DNA of 64,000 nt from CAYSUS01 sp964434165. GTDB taxonomy: Bacteria; Planctomycetota; Planctomycetia; Pirellulales; Thermoguttaceae. Of this stretch, positions 23,555 through 33,387 are shown in pieces (the stretch's first letter is position 1; each line of letters starts with the position of its first letter). The notes under the pieces were generated by a model, which searched no databases, was not told where the DNA came from, and saw nothing but the letters and a program-made list of their open reading frames with translations. A program made the position numbers and the translations under genes. The DNA is taken from NCBI GenBank assembly GCA_964434165.1, contig CAYSUS010000031.1, positions 9,454 through 73,453 of the forward strand, given 5' to 3'.

Positions 23555-26500
23555 ATGATTCGATTCCCGCACATCTTGACGTTGACCCTTCTGGCTTTCC
23601 CCGGGCAATCCGCCAAGGCCGACGAGCGCCGCGCCGCCGACGTGATGGCCATGGACGAGACGAAGCTGCTGGCCCTGGTGCCCCGGCAATGTGCGGGCGT
23701 GGCCGTGGCCTGCCCCAAGTGCAAGGCCCACATGACCGAGCTGGGCAAGCGGTGGACGTGGCGGGTCTCGGAGCCCGACCGGATCGAGTGCCCCGTGTGC
23801 GGCACGGTCTATCCCAACGACGCGTACCCCATGGACCGCCGGGCCACGTACTTGAACCTCCGCGGGGAGAAGATCACGCTTCCCTGCCACGAGGGCCCCG
23901 AGCCCAAGGGGTGCCGCCGCGACAACCGCCATCCCACGCGCTACCACTTCCACGCCGAGACCGACAGCCAGAAGTTCCGCTTCACCCATCGGGCGATCGA
24001 GGACCTCGCCCGGGCGTATGAAGCCACCGGCAGGCCCGAATATGCGCGCAAGGCCCTCCTACTGCTCTACGGGTATTCCAAGGTCTATCCGCACTATCTG
24101 CTCCATACGGGCCGCGGCGAGAACAACCACTACGTCGGGCCGCGGTTCCCCTGCCTGGTCGGAGGGCGGCTGAGAAACCAAACGACCGAGCTGCCCTACG
24201 GCTGGACCGACGGGCGGCTGACCTCGCTGTGGATGGGCGAGATCGATCGCGGCATGCTCTCGGCCTACGAGACGGTCCGCAATACGCCGGCCGCCGAGGC
24301 GCTCTCGGAGGAGCTGGGGGTGGACGTGGTCCAGGCGATCGACGACCGGCTGATCCGGGAGATGGCCGATTTCCTCATGCTCGTCCCCTGGCATCAGCAC
24401 CTGGCCAACAACCTGGCGGCGTACTTCGGCAGCGTCGCCCGGGCCGGGCGGCTGATCGAAGAGCCCGAGCTCTGCCACATCACCTACCGCTACGTCAACA
24501 CGGTGCTGACCGATTACGGCCGGGAGAAGTTCGGCGTGGGCTACTCCTACGACCTGCACAACGCCGAGGGGACCCAGGGGCACTACGGGGTGAACGACCG
24601 CATCTACCGCGTGTTCAAGTCGATCGAGGGCTACTCGGACCCGCCCGGCTTCACCAGCCGCCTCACCGGCAAGCGCCTCGACCGCGTCAGCCTGGCCAAG
24701 GATGTGCCGCTGTTCGATCGCAGCGTCTATGCGCCCGAGGTGTACGCGCTGCCCAGCGGGCGCAAGAACGCCCTGCACGACACGATGGCCTGGCAGCCGG
24801 CCGGCACCCGGGCCTGCGGGATGCGGTTCCCGCCCTTGGAACAGAGCCGCTGCCGGGCGCTGCCCGGTTTCGGCCACCTCGTGTTGGGCGACGGCCGGGG
24901 GGAGGAGCAAACCCAAGTCCAGTTGCACTACTCCTCGGACATGGCCAACCATCCCCACCACGACTGCCTGAGCCTGACGTGGTTCGCCCAGGGAAAGGAG
25001 CTTTCCGGCGAGATCGGCTACCAGCGCAACAAGCTCCGCGCCTGGTCGGCCTCGACGCTCGCCCACAACACGGTGGTCGTGGACCGCGCGGAACAGCCGG
25101 GGTCGAGGGACATCGGCAACCTCCACTTCTTCATCGCGGGTCTTGCGGGGCTTAGCGCCGCGCGGGTCGATGGCACGTTCTCGTATGAGCAGTGCGGCGT
25201 GACGAAGTATCAGCGGACGGTGGTGCTCAACACGGTCGACCCCGCCAGGCCCTACTTCATCGACGTGTTCGAAGTGGCCGGCGGATCGGTCCACGACTAC
25301 ACGCTGCACGGCTGCGTGGACGGGGACATGACCGCGCAGGCATCGCACGCGCTTCGCACCAGGCCGGGCAAGATGCCGCTGCTGGAAGGGGGCGAGACTT
25401 GGGACGACGCCACCGGAAAGGGATCGCTTTACGGCCTGTTTCGCAACGTGCGATGGGCGAAACCCCAGGAGGCCGCGCACGTCACGTTCTTCTACAAGGA
25501 CGAGCCGACCACCGGATCACGGATCCACTTCCCCACCCCCGACGGCGCGACGCTCTACCTGGCCGAGAGCCCCGCCCTGCGCAAGGCCGGACACTACCGG
25601 GATGAGAAGGTCTTCAATTGGTGGATGCCCCATCTGATCCTGCGCCGCCGCGTCCCGGAAGGCCTCACGAGCGTGTTCGTGGCCGTGGTCGACATGTTCC
25701 AAGGCGAGCCGGCCGTGCGATCCGCAAGGCGGCTGCGGACCGGCTCCAACCGCGCGATCGGGCTGAAGGTCGAGCTGGACGGCCGAGAGGACACCGTGCT
25801 CTTCTCGCTCGACGGGCCGCGGACGATGAAGACCGGAGACGTCGAGACGGACGGCGTCCTTGCTCTGGTCGCCCGGAGCGGCGGGAAGCGCACGGCCTAC
25901 CTGGCCGGGGGCACGCGCCTGGCGGCACAAGGCGTCGAGCTCACGTGCGAGACGGGCGTTTACGAGGGCAAGCTGACCGACTCGCAACGGATCGCAGGCG
26001 GCGACTCCTCGGATGCCTTCGTCACCGGTGCGGCGCTTCCCGAGGGGGAGGCCCTCGAGGGGAGTTGGCTCGTGCTCGCCCACGGCGGCGGCCGAGTGAC
26101 CCACGGCCACCAGATCGACCGCATCGAGCGCCGCGATGGAGAGACCTTCATCCACCTCGCGCACGGCCACGGCCTGCGCGTCTTCGGCGGGGCGGCGACC
26201 GAGGTCTTCTCCCGCTGGCGGACGTTCCAGGGCGGCGAGGCGTTCACGATCCACTCGGCCGTCTCCACCGCGGCCGTGCCGCGGATCGAACTCCCACCAA
26301 CGGGGACAGGAACCGTTGGTGCGATGCGCCCGTCGGGCCGCTGGGCGGCAAACGGTGCCAGCCCCCTCGACATGCAGCGGTTCGTCCCCTTCATGGACGA
26401 GCTGCGCGTCACGGTCCGCGCGCCTGAGGGCAAGGACGTGTTCTACCGGCTCGGTGAGCCGGGCCGCTACGGTGATCCGGTTCGTTACGACGGCCCGGTG

Positions 26501-26989
26501 CTTCTGAAAAGGTCGGCGACGCTCGAGGCGGCCGTCCACGCCCCGCAGGAAGTGCTCGCGCCGCGCTTCGTCTCGCAGCGGTTCCAGAAGGCCCTGGAGC
26601 CGGTCGCGTCGGTCGAGCCGCAACCCGGCCTGCGATTCCAGGACTATGCCCGCGACAAGCCGGGCGAGAAGGGCATCGTGGCGTCGCTGGACATCGGAGG
26701 CCGGGACCGCCGCGATTTCGACGGCTACCTCCACGCGCCCCGCGACGGGATCTACACCTTTTACCTCAGGGCCGGCCGGGGAGCCCTGCTGTGTATCGGC
26801 CCGTGGGAGGTGATCGACAGCCGCATGTTCGGCCCCTATCGCGAGTGGTCGTGCCGGATCGCCCTGAAAGCCGGCTGGCATCCGATCCACGCCGAGTGCC
26901 ACGGCGACCGTGGGGAGGGGCTTTCGGTGCTATGGTCCGGTCCGGGCATGGACAAGCAGCTGCTGCCTCCCGAGACCCTGGGGCATTGA
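23555..26989 (+). CDS. large exported heparinase II/III-like protein with CHB_HEX-like and PA14 domains
   Basis: This 1144-residue exported protein has a signal peptide at residues 1-22. CPKC (53-56) and CPVC (79-82) form a zinc-knuckle pair ahead of an (alpha/alpha) toroid (about 120-430, EIDRGMLSAYETVR, HQHLANNLAAYFGS, DLHNAEGTQGHYGVND). A heparinase II/III beta-sandwich follows (HPHHDCLSLTWFAQGKEL and ASTLAHNTVVVDRAEQ). Near residues 940-1010 is a chitobiase C-terminal-like segment (KDVFYRLGEPGRYGDP). Residues about 1025-1140 form a PA14 carbohydrate-binding domain. It probably cleaves an acidic polysaccharide by beta-elimination outside the cytoplasm. Substrate unknown. Confidence 0.82.
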   Translation: MIRFPHILTLTLLAFPGQSAKADERRAADVMAMDETKLLALVPRQCAGVAVACPKCKAHMTELGKRWTWRVSEPDRIECPVCGTVYPNDAYPMDRRATYLNLRGEKITLPCHEGPEPKGCRRDNRHPTRYHFHAETDSQKFRFTHRAIEDLARAYEATGRPEYARKALLLLYGYSKVYPHYLLHTGRGENNHYVGPRFPCLVGGRLRNQTTELPYGWTDGRLTSLWMGEIDRGMLSAYETVRNTPAAEALSEELGVDVVQAIDDRLIREMADFLMLVPWHQHLANNLAAYFGSVARAGRLIEEPELCHITYRYVNTVLTDYGREKFGVGYSYDLHNAEGTQGHYGVNDRIYRVFKSIEGYSDPPGFTSRLTGKRLDRVSLAKDVPLFDRSVYAPEVYALPSGRKNALHDTMAWQPAGTRACGMRFPPLEQSRCRALPGFGHLVLGDGRGEEQTQVQLHYSSDMANHPHHDCLSLTWFAQGKELSGEIGYQRNKLRAWSASTLAHNTVVVDRAEQPGSRDIGNLHFFIAGLAGLSAARVDGTFSYEQCGVTKYQRTVVLNTVDPARPYFIDVFEVAGGSVHDYTLHGCVDGDMTAQASHALRTRPGKMPLLEGGETWDDATGKGSLYGLFRNVRWAKPQEAAHVTFFYKDEPTTGSRIHFPTPDGATLYLAESPALRKAGHYRDEKVFNWWMPHLILRRRVPEGLTSVFVAVVDMFQGEPAVRSARRLRTGSNRAIGLKVELDGREDTVLFSLDGPRTMKTGDVETDGVLALVARSGGKRTAYLAGGTRLAAQGVELTCETGVYEGKLTDSQRIAGGDSSDAFVTGAALPEGEALEGSWLVLAHGGGRVTHGHQIDRIERRDGETFIHLAHGHGLRVFGGAATEVFSRWRTFQGGEAFTIHSAVSTAAVPRIELPPTGTGTVGAMRPSGRWAANGASPLDMQRFVPFMDELRVTVRAPEGKDVFYRLGEPGRYGDPVRYDGPVLLKRSATLEAAVHAPQEVLAPRFVSQRFQKALEPVASVEPQPGLRFQDYARDKPGEKGIVASLDIGGRDRRDFDGYLHAPRDGIYTFYLRAGRGALLCIGPWEVIDSRMFGPYREWSCRIALKAGWHPIHAECHGDRGEGLSVLWSGPGMDKQLLPPETLGH

Positions 26990-27181
26990 CCGGCGGACTG
27001 CGACGCTTTGTCGCATGGCGAGGTGCTTCGTACGGCTTGCCCCAGGCTTGCGACTGGTAGGGGTCGGTTGACGCGGCGCCATCCCTCGCGATGATGAGTG
27101 GTTGCCGAGCATCGCCGGCGCAGGACTCCTCGCGCGGAGGAGCGAGACGCCGGCCGTTCTCAACCTGCCGAGGAGGAAGCC

Positions 27182-27769
27182 ATGGCCCACGCCCTGCCCG
27201 AGTTGCCCTATCCGAAGACCGCGCTTCAGCCGCACATCTCCGAAGAGACGCTGGATTATCACCACGGCAAGCACCACGCCAAGTACGTGTCGAACCTCAA
27301 CGACCTCATCCCCGGCACGGAGTTCGAGAGTCTTCCGCTGGAGGAGATCGTCCAGAAGAGCACCGGCAAGATCTTCAACAACGCCGCGCAGGTGTGGAAC
27401 CACACGTTCTACTGGAACTGCCTCTCGCCCGACGGCGGCGGCGACCCGACCGGGCCCTTGGCCGAGGCCCTCAACGGGGCGTTCGGCTCGGTCGGCCAGT
27501 TCAAAGAGCAGTTCGCGGCCGAGGCGGCCGGGCTGTTCGGCTCCGGCTGGACGTGGCTGGTCAAGAAGGCCGACGGCGGCCTGGCCATCGAGAACGCGGG
27601 CAACGCCGGCACGCCGATCACCGCTTCGGGCGCCACGCCGCTATTGACCTGCGACGTTTGGGAGCACGCCTACTACATCGACTACCGCAACGCTCGGCCC
27701 AAGTACCTCGAGGCCTTCTGGAGCCTCGTCAACTGGGACTTCGCCGGCCGGCAGTTCCAGGGCTCGTAG
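27182..27769 (+). CDS. sodB: iron superoxide dismutase
   Basis: The protein has 195 residues from ATG 27182, which follows GAGGAGGAAG. It closely parallels E. coli SodB: HISEETLDYHHGKHHAKYV, FNNAAQVWNHTFYWNCLSP, LFGSGWTWLV and DVWEHAYYIDYRNARP. The metal ligands are H27, H74, D158 and H162. Gln70 in NNAAQVWNH is the residue that marks the Fe rather than Mn form. It converts superoxide to hydrogen peroxide and oxygen in the cytoplasm. This indicates exposure to oxygen in an organism that also carries [FeFe]-hydrogenase maturases. A hairpin 26 bases downstream is a candidate terminator. Confidence 0.95.
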   Translation: MAHALPELPYPKTALQPHISEETLDYHHGKHHAKYVSNLNDLIPGTEFESLPLEEIVQKSTGKIFNNAAQVWNHTFYWNCLSPDGGGDPTGPLAEALNGAFGSVGQFKEQFAAEAAGLFGSGWTWLVKKADGGLAIENAGNAGTPITASGATPLLTCDVWEHAYYIDYRNARPKYLEAFWSLVNWDFAGRQFQGS

Positions 27770-27794
27770 CACGGAGTGCCTTGCACGCCCCGCG

Positions 27795-27816
27795 CGACGG
27801 AGTGCCCCCTCCGTCG
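27795..27816 (+). terminator. hairpin downstream of sodB, candidate terminator
   Basis: CGACGGAG (27795-27802) and CTCCGTCG (27809-27816) form a perfect 8-bp stem with a 6-nt loop (TGCCCC), 26 bases after the sodB stop. No T run follows, so it is a weak-class terminator or mRNA end protector. Confidence 0.4.
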
Positions 27817-28035
27817 ATTCGGCGTCTCGAATGGGTCTTGGGGGACGAAACGCCCGCCCCGTCCCGCGCGGCGAGTGGCATGGGGGTTCGCAAGGCCCCG
27901 AAGCGGCGACCCGCGCCGACCTTTAGACCACTCGCCACGTGGCGAGCCGCGCCGGGTCGGGCTACACTGGCGCAGGCCGCCGTAGCGCGCGGCCCCATGC
28001 CGGTCGTATCCCGCCCTCCCCGGAGCCCCCACGCC

Positions 28036-29367
28036 ATGACGCACGTCAAACGCATCGCTCTCGCCCTGGCGCTGGCCGCCGCGACCTGCCTCGGCGCTGC
28101 TGCCGGCGAGCCCGGACCCTGCGACCTGGAGCGCTTTCTGCCCAACAGCGGCAACAGCGTCTACCAGCACCAAGGGCTGTTGCGCACCTGGCCCGCCGAC
28201 GGGCCCAGGGAGCTATGGCGCGCGGAGGTGGGCTTCGGGAAGAGCGCGGTCGTCGAAGCCCGGGGCCTGGCCTTCACCGCCGCCGAGACCGACGAGAAGC
28301 AGTGGGCGCTCTGCCTCGATCCCCACACCGGCAAGACCCGGTGGAGGCACCTCCTCATCGCCAGGCCCAACAAGCACTTCGAGCGCGGGCCGGTCACCTC
28401 GCCCGTGCTCGACGGCGACCGGGCGTACTTCATCCCCTACGCCAACCACGAGGGCGACGTCTGGGAGATGCGCTGCCCGATCGTGTGCCTGAAGTCCGAC
28501 GGCACCGAGCTGTGGCGCGTGGACGAAGGCGTCTGGGCCACCGAGGGCTCGACGCCCCTGATCCTCGGCGACACCCTCTACGTCGCCGCCGACAACCCGC
28601 AGCGCGTGGTGCTCGCGGCCCTGGACAAGATGACGGGCAACCTCCGCTGGTCCGTGGTCGCCGAGTCGGACAAGCGGCGGGAGCTGGGCGCCCCGGCCTC
28701 GCTCACTTACCAGGTCGTCGAGGGGATCCCGCAAGTCGTCGTGGCCACCTTCGGCACGCGCGAGGTCCTCGGCGTCCACGCCGAGACCGGCCGGATCATG
28801 TGGCGCTACCCGTACCCGGCCGGCATCATCCTGGGGATGATCAGCACGCCCGTGGCCGCAGGCGCGCGCCTGTTCGTCTGCGCCGGGGAGGGCAAGGGCC
28901 GCGACTTCTCGGCGTGTCTCCAGATGCGTGCGGAGAACGGCAAGATCGCCTTCAAGGAACTCTACCGCAGCGACGAGCTTCAGAACAACAAGTACAACAC
29001 GGTGGCCGTCCATGACGGCGCCGTGTTCGGCTTCGGCGGCAACAACCGGGCCGGGTTCCTGCACTGCACCGACCTGGCCGACGGCCGCCTCTTGTGGCGC
29101 GAGGAGGGACGCCAGTGGCCCAACGACCGCAACCTGGTGGTGGCCGACGGGCTGATCTTCGCCCTCTCCAAAGACGGCGACCTGGTGATGGCCGAGGCCA
29201 GCCGCGAGGGTTACCGCGAACTGGGCCGCGCCCGGCTCGACATCGAGCTGGGCCGTCCCCAGCAGCCGACGATCGCCAACGGCCGCATGTACCTCCGCGG
29301 CGACACGACGGTGCTCTGCCTCGCGGTCGGCGGGGGCGATGCCATCCGGTCGGGACCGCGACCGTGA
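28036..29367 (+). CDS. exported PQQ-repeat beta-propeller protein
   Basis: This 443-residue protein has a signal peptide (LALALAAATCLGAAAGE). It has repeated blades of the PQQ-enzyme/BamB type: WALCLDPHTGKTRWRH, IVCLKSDGTELWRVDEGV, VLAALDKMTGNLRWSV, VLGVHAETGRIMWRYPYPAG and LHCTDLADGRLLWREEG. Such proteins are abundant in planctomycetes, where most have no known catalytic role. No catalytic PQQ-binding Cys-Cys or Asp signature of a dehydrogenase is obvious, so a scaffold or ligand-binding role is more likely than a true quinoprotein. It stands alone after sodB. Confidence 0.75.
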   Translation: MTHVKRIALALALAAATCLGAAAGEPGPCDLERFLPNSGNSVYQHQGLLRTWPADGPRELWRAEVGFGKSAVVEARGLAFTAAETDEKQWALCLDPHTGKTRWRHLLIARPNKHFERGPVTSPVLDGDRAYFIPYANHEGDVWEMRCPIVCLKSDGTELWRVDEGVWATEGSTPLILGDTLYVAADNPQRVVLAALDKMTGNLRWSVVAESDKRRELGAPASLTYQVVEGIPQVVVATFGTREVLGVHAETGRIMWRYPYPAGIILGMISTPVAAGARLFVCAGEGKGRDFSACLQMRAENGKIAFKELYRSDELQNNKYNTVAVHDGAVFGFGGNNRAGFLHCTDLADGRLLWREEGRQWPNDRNLVVADGLIFALSKDGDLVMAEASREGYRELGRARLDIELGRPQQPTIANGRMYLRGDTTVLCLAVGGGDAIRSGPRP

Positions 29368-29785
29368 GGGAGCCGCCATCGCCGCGTGCAGCCCCTATTT
29401 GGACATTCACGCCAGGCAGAGCCTCCCCCGCGGCGCGCTTCCGGGTGGAGCCTGGAAGCGCGTGAACTGGATCCGCTGGGGGGAGTCGTTGCGTCCAGGG
29501 GTGATCGTATTCCGTCCGTTGTGATGGGGCCACCCGTCGCGGCAAGGCGGCGGCCAGAATGGGTGGCCTGCTTCCGCCCCTTGCGGCAGGCCCGTGCCTG
29601 CTCCCCCTCTTCGGCAAGGGCCGTACCGGCTGAAACGCACGCCCAGACGCTGGCGTCGGAGCGGGGCAGGAGGCTAAAATGGGGAGCTATTGACGGTCAG
29701 ATCAACTGAATCTGGATCGTCTCCACGTCATGACAAATGAAGTGTCTCCGCAAGAGGGGGTGTTCTGCTCCCGGGGGGGGAACGC
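29368..29785. other. intergenic stretch before the PEP-CTERM gene
   Basis: No coding frame is convincing. A TTGACG box at 29690-29695 lies about 90 bases upstream of the next ATG, with only a weak -10 candidate 17 bases on. A purine-rich GGGGGGGGAACGC run directly precedes ATG 29786 and acts as the ribosome site. Confidence 0.4.
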
Positions 29786-32363
29786 ATGTCGAAGCGCTTT
29801 GGGCAACCCGTCTCGTTGCTCCTGATCGCTCTGTTGGGCGCGAGCTTTATTCCTGCCGCGTCGGCGGCGCCGTTCGAAGTGCTGATCGACGTCGGTCCGC
29901 CGCCCCCCGGAGGACAGCTCGAACCGGGGGCCGTCGCCTCCGGAGGATTCGGCAACAACACTAACGGCCAGAATCTGACCGCCCAGGGCCTCGTTACTCC
30001 CGGCGGCGACCCGTTCATCCTGGCCATCGACAACGTTGATGCATTCGGCAGCACGGCGGGCGGGATCGACTGGCGCGACCGGGGCGATGCCGGAACCGAC
30101 CCCCTCGTGCGACTGGCCGAGGACTTCATCAAGAACAACTCGGGCGTGATCCGCGTGACGCTCGAGGGCCTGCCCACCGGATGGTACGACGCCACGAGCT
30201 TCCACATCGATCCGGACAACTCGCAGAGCGAGCAGATCGATGTCCTCGTCAACGACGGCTCAAGCGGATCGTACCGCAACACGGGCGGGCTGGGCGACGC
30301 GTCGTTCCCGGGCCATCCGGCCAATTCCGGCGCTCCCGGGGTCGGCGGGTTGACCACGGCCATCGTGCAGGGCAAATCGGCCGACTTCACGTTCTACGCC
30401 ACCGGTGTCGATCCGGTGCAGATCGTGTTCGACGCTTCCGACGCCGCGATCGACGATGAAGCGCCTTTGGCCGGTCTGACTATCCAGCCCGGCACGGCCG
30501 CGCCGCCGACGTTCTCCGCTTCGCTGGACATCGGCGCGAACGGTCAGCGGATCGAGCCGGGCTTCGTGGGCGCACGTGGGGCGGACAACAACGCCGAGAG
30601 TACGGCCCTTCCGCTGAGCCGCGTCACGGCCACCTCCGGCGAGGTATTCAGCGTGGAGACCTCGGCGGTCGATTGGCGCGACCGCGGCACCTCGTCAAGC
30701 ACCGACCCGCTGGTCCGCGTCGGGGAGGACTTCGTCAAGCAGGACGCCGGCCAGATCGCCGTCACGCTGGGCGACCTGCCGGCGGGCTACTACGACGTGA
30801 CCAGCTACCACCTCGATCCGGACAACTCGCAGAGCGAGAACATCAAGGTGCTGGTCGATGGGGCCCTGGTCCACGCCACGGCCGACGCGTCCTACTCCGG
30901 CAGTCTCGGCGTGGACGGCCTGACCACGGCGGTGGTCCAGGAGCACAGCACGGGTTTCTGGATCCAGTCGAACGGCGTCGATCCGGTGGTCATCGAGTAC
31001 GATGCGCAGGGCGCGGAGGATACGGAGACGCCGCTCGGCGGCCTGGAGATCACCGCCGGCAGCGCGCCGCCGTCGGGGTTCGCCGCCCGACTGGACATCG
31101 GCCCCGGCAGTCAGCGTACGGAGCCGGGATATTCCAGCGTAGGCTTCGTGGGACACAACACGAACGGCCAGGCGCTCGGCGTCACCGCCATTCGCGCCAC
31201 CTCCGGCGAGGTATTCAGCGTGGAGACCTCGGCGGTCGATTGGCGCGATCGCGGCGCCTCGTCAAGCACCGACCCGCTGGTCCGCGTCGGGGAGGACTTC
31301 GTCAAGCAGGANNNNNNNNNNNNNNNNNNNNNNNNNNNNNNNNNNNNNNNNNNNNNNNNNNNNNNNNNNNNNNNNNNNNNNNNNNNNNNNNNNNNNNNNN
31401 NNNNNNNNNNNGGGCTACTACGACGTGACCAGCTACCACCTCGATCCGGACAACTCGCAGAGCGAGCAGATCAAGGTCTTCGTCAACGGGGCGATAGCAC
31501 CCGTGGTGGGCGACGCATCGTTCCCCGGCGGAGACTCGGGCGCGCCGGGCGTGGGGGGCCTGACCACGTCGATCGTCCAGAGCAAGGCGATCACGTTCGG
31601 GTTCCTGTCCAACGGCGTCGATCCCGTGTTGATTCAGTACGACGGCTCGACGGCCTCCGACGCCGAGGTACCCCTGAACGCGATCGATCTGGTTGCCGGC
31701 TCGGCCCCGCGGTTCTCGGCGTCTATCGACCTCGGGCCCAACTCGCAGCGGATCGAGCCCGGCTTCGCGGGGCTGGGCACCGCCGCGACCAACAGCAACG
31801 GCGTCGTCCTGGCGGCCACCGAGGTGCTGTCTCTTTCGGGCGACGTATTCACCGTCGAGACAACCGGCGTGGACTGGCGCGACCGGGGCGATTCCAGCTC
31901 GGCGGACGCATTGGCCCGGCTGGGTGAAGACTTCGTCAAAAGCAACGCGGGCAACATCACGGTGACGCTGGGCGACCTCCCGCAGGGCTGGTACAACGTG
32001 ACCAGCTACCACCTCGACCCCGACTTCGATCAGAGCGCGCAGATCGAGATTTACGTGACCGACACCTCCGGCGACGACGTGCTCCAGGAAGTGACGGGGA
32101 ACGCCGGTTTCGACGTCGGCGGCGTGGACAGTATCACCACGGAGTTGATGGAGCTAACCAGCGCCACCTTCATGGTCAAGTCCAACGGCCTCGACGACGT
32201 GCTGATCCGCTTCAACGGCACGGGGAGCGACACGGAGACGCCGCTGAACGGACTGGTGATCCAGCGCTGGGTCCCCGAGCCCCATTGCTGGCTGCTCTTG
32301 GCCCTCGGCGCGCTGGCCCTTCTGCCGCCGATCATCCGCCGTCGCCGGGTCGCGAGGGGGTGA
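29786..32363 (+). CDS. exported PEP-CTERM protein with four long internal repeats (interrupted by assembly gap)
   Basis: The protein has a signal peptide (LLIALLGASFIPAASAA), then four units of about 190 residues. Each opens with a D(I/L/V)G...EPG segment and carries VDWRDRG, DPLVR(V/L)(G/A)EDF(V/I)K and (V/T)SYHLDPDNSQSE blocks. The C-terminus VPEPHCWLLLALGAL ending in RRRR is a PEP-CTERM exosortase sorting signal. The protein is probably exported and then processed or anchored at the cell surface; function unknown. The 100-N gap in the third repeat breaks the frame as drawn. By comparison with the second repeat, the true missing length is about 39 bases, which restores one continuous reading frame. 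Confidence 0.8.
29873..32268 (+). repeat. four tandem coding repeats of about 560-640 bp
   Basis: Units start near 29873, 30511, 31079 and 31711. Units two and three are nearly identical at the DNA level around the VDWRDRG block (for example 30640-30750 versus 31200-31311), which suggests recent duplication or gene conversion. Units one and four are more diverged. High identity between units two and three explains why assembly failed at 31312. Confidence 0.8.
31312..31411. other. assembly gap (100 N)
   Basis: This is a run of exactly 100 N, a conventional placeholder for a gap of unknown size. The flanks (GTCAAGCAGGA before, GGGCTACTACGAC after) match the second repeat, where 39 bases lie between them. 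Frame continuity also requires a length divisible by three. Confidence 0.99.
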
Positions 32364-32725
32364 CCTGGTTCGTCGGCGGTGCCCGAACTGCGCGGGGATG
32401 CGCCCGCGGGCCACCCAGCCCTTCACGCGGAGCGCCCCAACGCGGCGGTGCAGATCGAGGCCGCGCGTCAAGGAACGCCGGCCCGAGTTGAAGGGAATGC
32501 TGCCTGGACCCGCCCCAGGAAGCGGCCGACCGCGACCAGCCTGCCCTCGTGCTGCCCCAAGGGCGCAAACAGGTGGCGCGCTGACCGGCTCGCGCATCGC
32601 TGAATTCCCGTGGACGATCCTGGCAGCCAACAGAGGGCAGGGCCCTTTCGCGCGAAGCTCCCTTCTGGCCGCCTGGGCACAAGGATCCTGCCTCCTCTTC
32701 CCGGAAACGCGCAAGGTGATTCAGG
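32364..32725. other. intergenic stretch between convergent genes
   Basis: The stretch lies between the stop of the PEP-CTERM gene and the stop of the minus-strand STAS-like gene. No coding frame or strong hairpin was recognised. Confidence 0.45.
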
Positions 32726-33100
32726 TCAGCCTGTCTCTTCGTGCAGCCACGACAGGGCACTTTCCCTCGACGTGAAGCACTTCATCCACACTCCGCGATT
32801 CCGCCCTGAGGTCTCAAGGAACTGCTCATCGGAACCCAAGGAACGAACGACGACCGCGAACTTCGCCAGCCGCAACGCCTTGTCCTGCGAAACAGCCGCG
32901 TTGTGTTCGGCGGTCGTCCAAAGGGACGGCAGCCGCGCAAGCGCCGATGCATCGACAAGCACCTTCCTGAGGGCACTCCGGGACACCGCTTCTGCCACCA
33001 CCTTCCTCTGGCTGATCAGATCTCCCTCCGTGACATCGCCCAGCGAATAGGTGACCTGCAGAATCCCTTGATCCTCCAGGACGCAGATGTCGATTGCCAT
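32726..33100 (-). CDS. STAS/SpoIIAA-like protein
   Basis: This 124-residue cytoplasmic protein has no signal or membrane segment. It alternates strands and helices (ICVLEDQGILQVTYSLGDVTEGDLISQRKVV, KVLVDASALARLP, then FAVVVRSLGSDEQFLE and SRESALSWLHE). This matches the SpoIIAA-like/STAS fold seen in small bacterial proteins of unknown function (family pattern: strand, glycine turn, helix, LVDAS strand). It could be a regulator or anti-anti-sigma-like factor, but the phosphorylatable Ser of true SpoIIAA is not evident. It stands alone, and the call is by fold pattern only. Confidence 0.55.
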   Translation of the reverse strand: MAIDICVLEDQGILQVTYSLGDVTEGDLISQRKVVAEAVSRSALRKVLVDASALARLPSLWTTAEHNAAVSQDKALRLAKFAVVVRSLGSDEQFLETSGRNRGVWMKCFTSRESALSWLHEETG

Positions 33101-33387
33101 GCTGCCACCCGGCTTCCAGCGTTCTCAGCGAATCTTCCCTCGGCAGGCGCTCATCGTAACGCGCGAGTGACCGCCTCACCAGCGCCCGGCTTCCCGGCGG
33201 GAAATGGAGGCTGGCGGTGCCCGCCGGCACCTTCGTTCTCGCGCGCCGCCGCGCCCCCGCTTCGGAGCCTGGGAGCCGGGGAGGACAAGTTCCACCGAGC
33301 GGGCCGCAAGAAACGAAGCCGGCGCGGGCGTCTTTCGAACGACCCGCGCCGGGGGAAGGCAATGCGTCGCCAGGCGGCCCCGCCCGG

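Noticed and set aside
31312..31411. Gap as evidence of a broken gene
   Set aside because: The apparent frame change is caused by the arbitrary 100-N length. A 39-base fill restores the frame.
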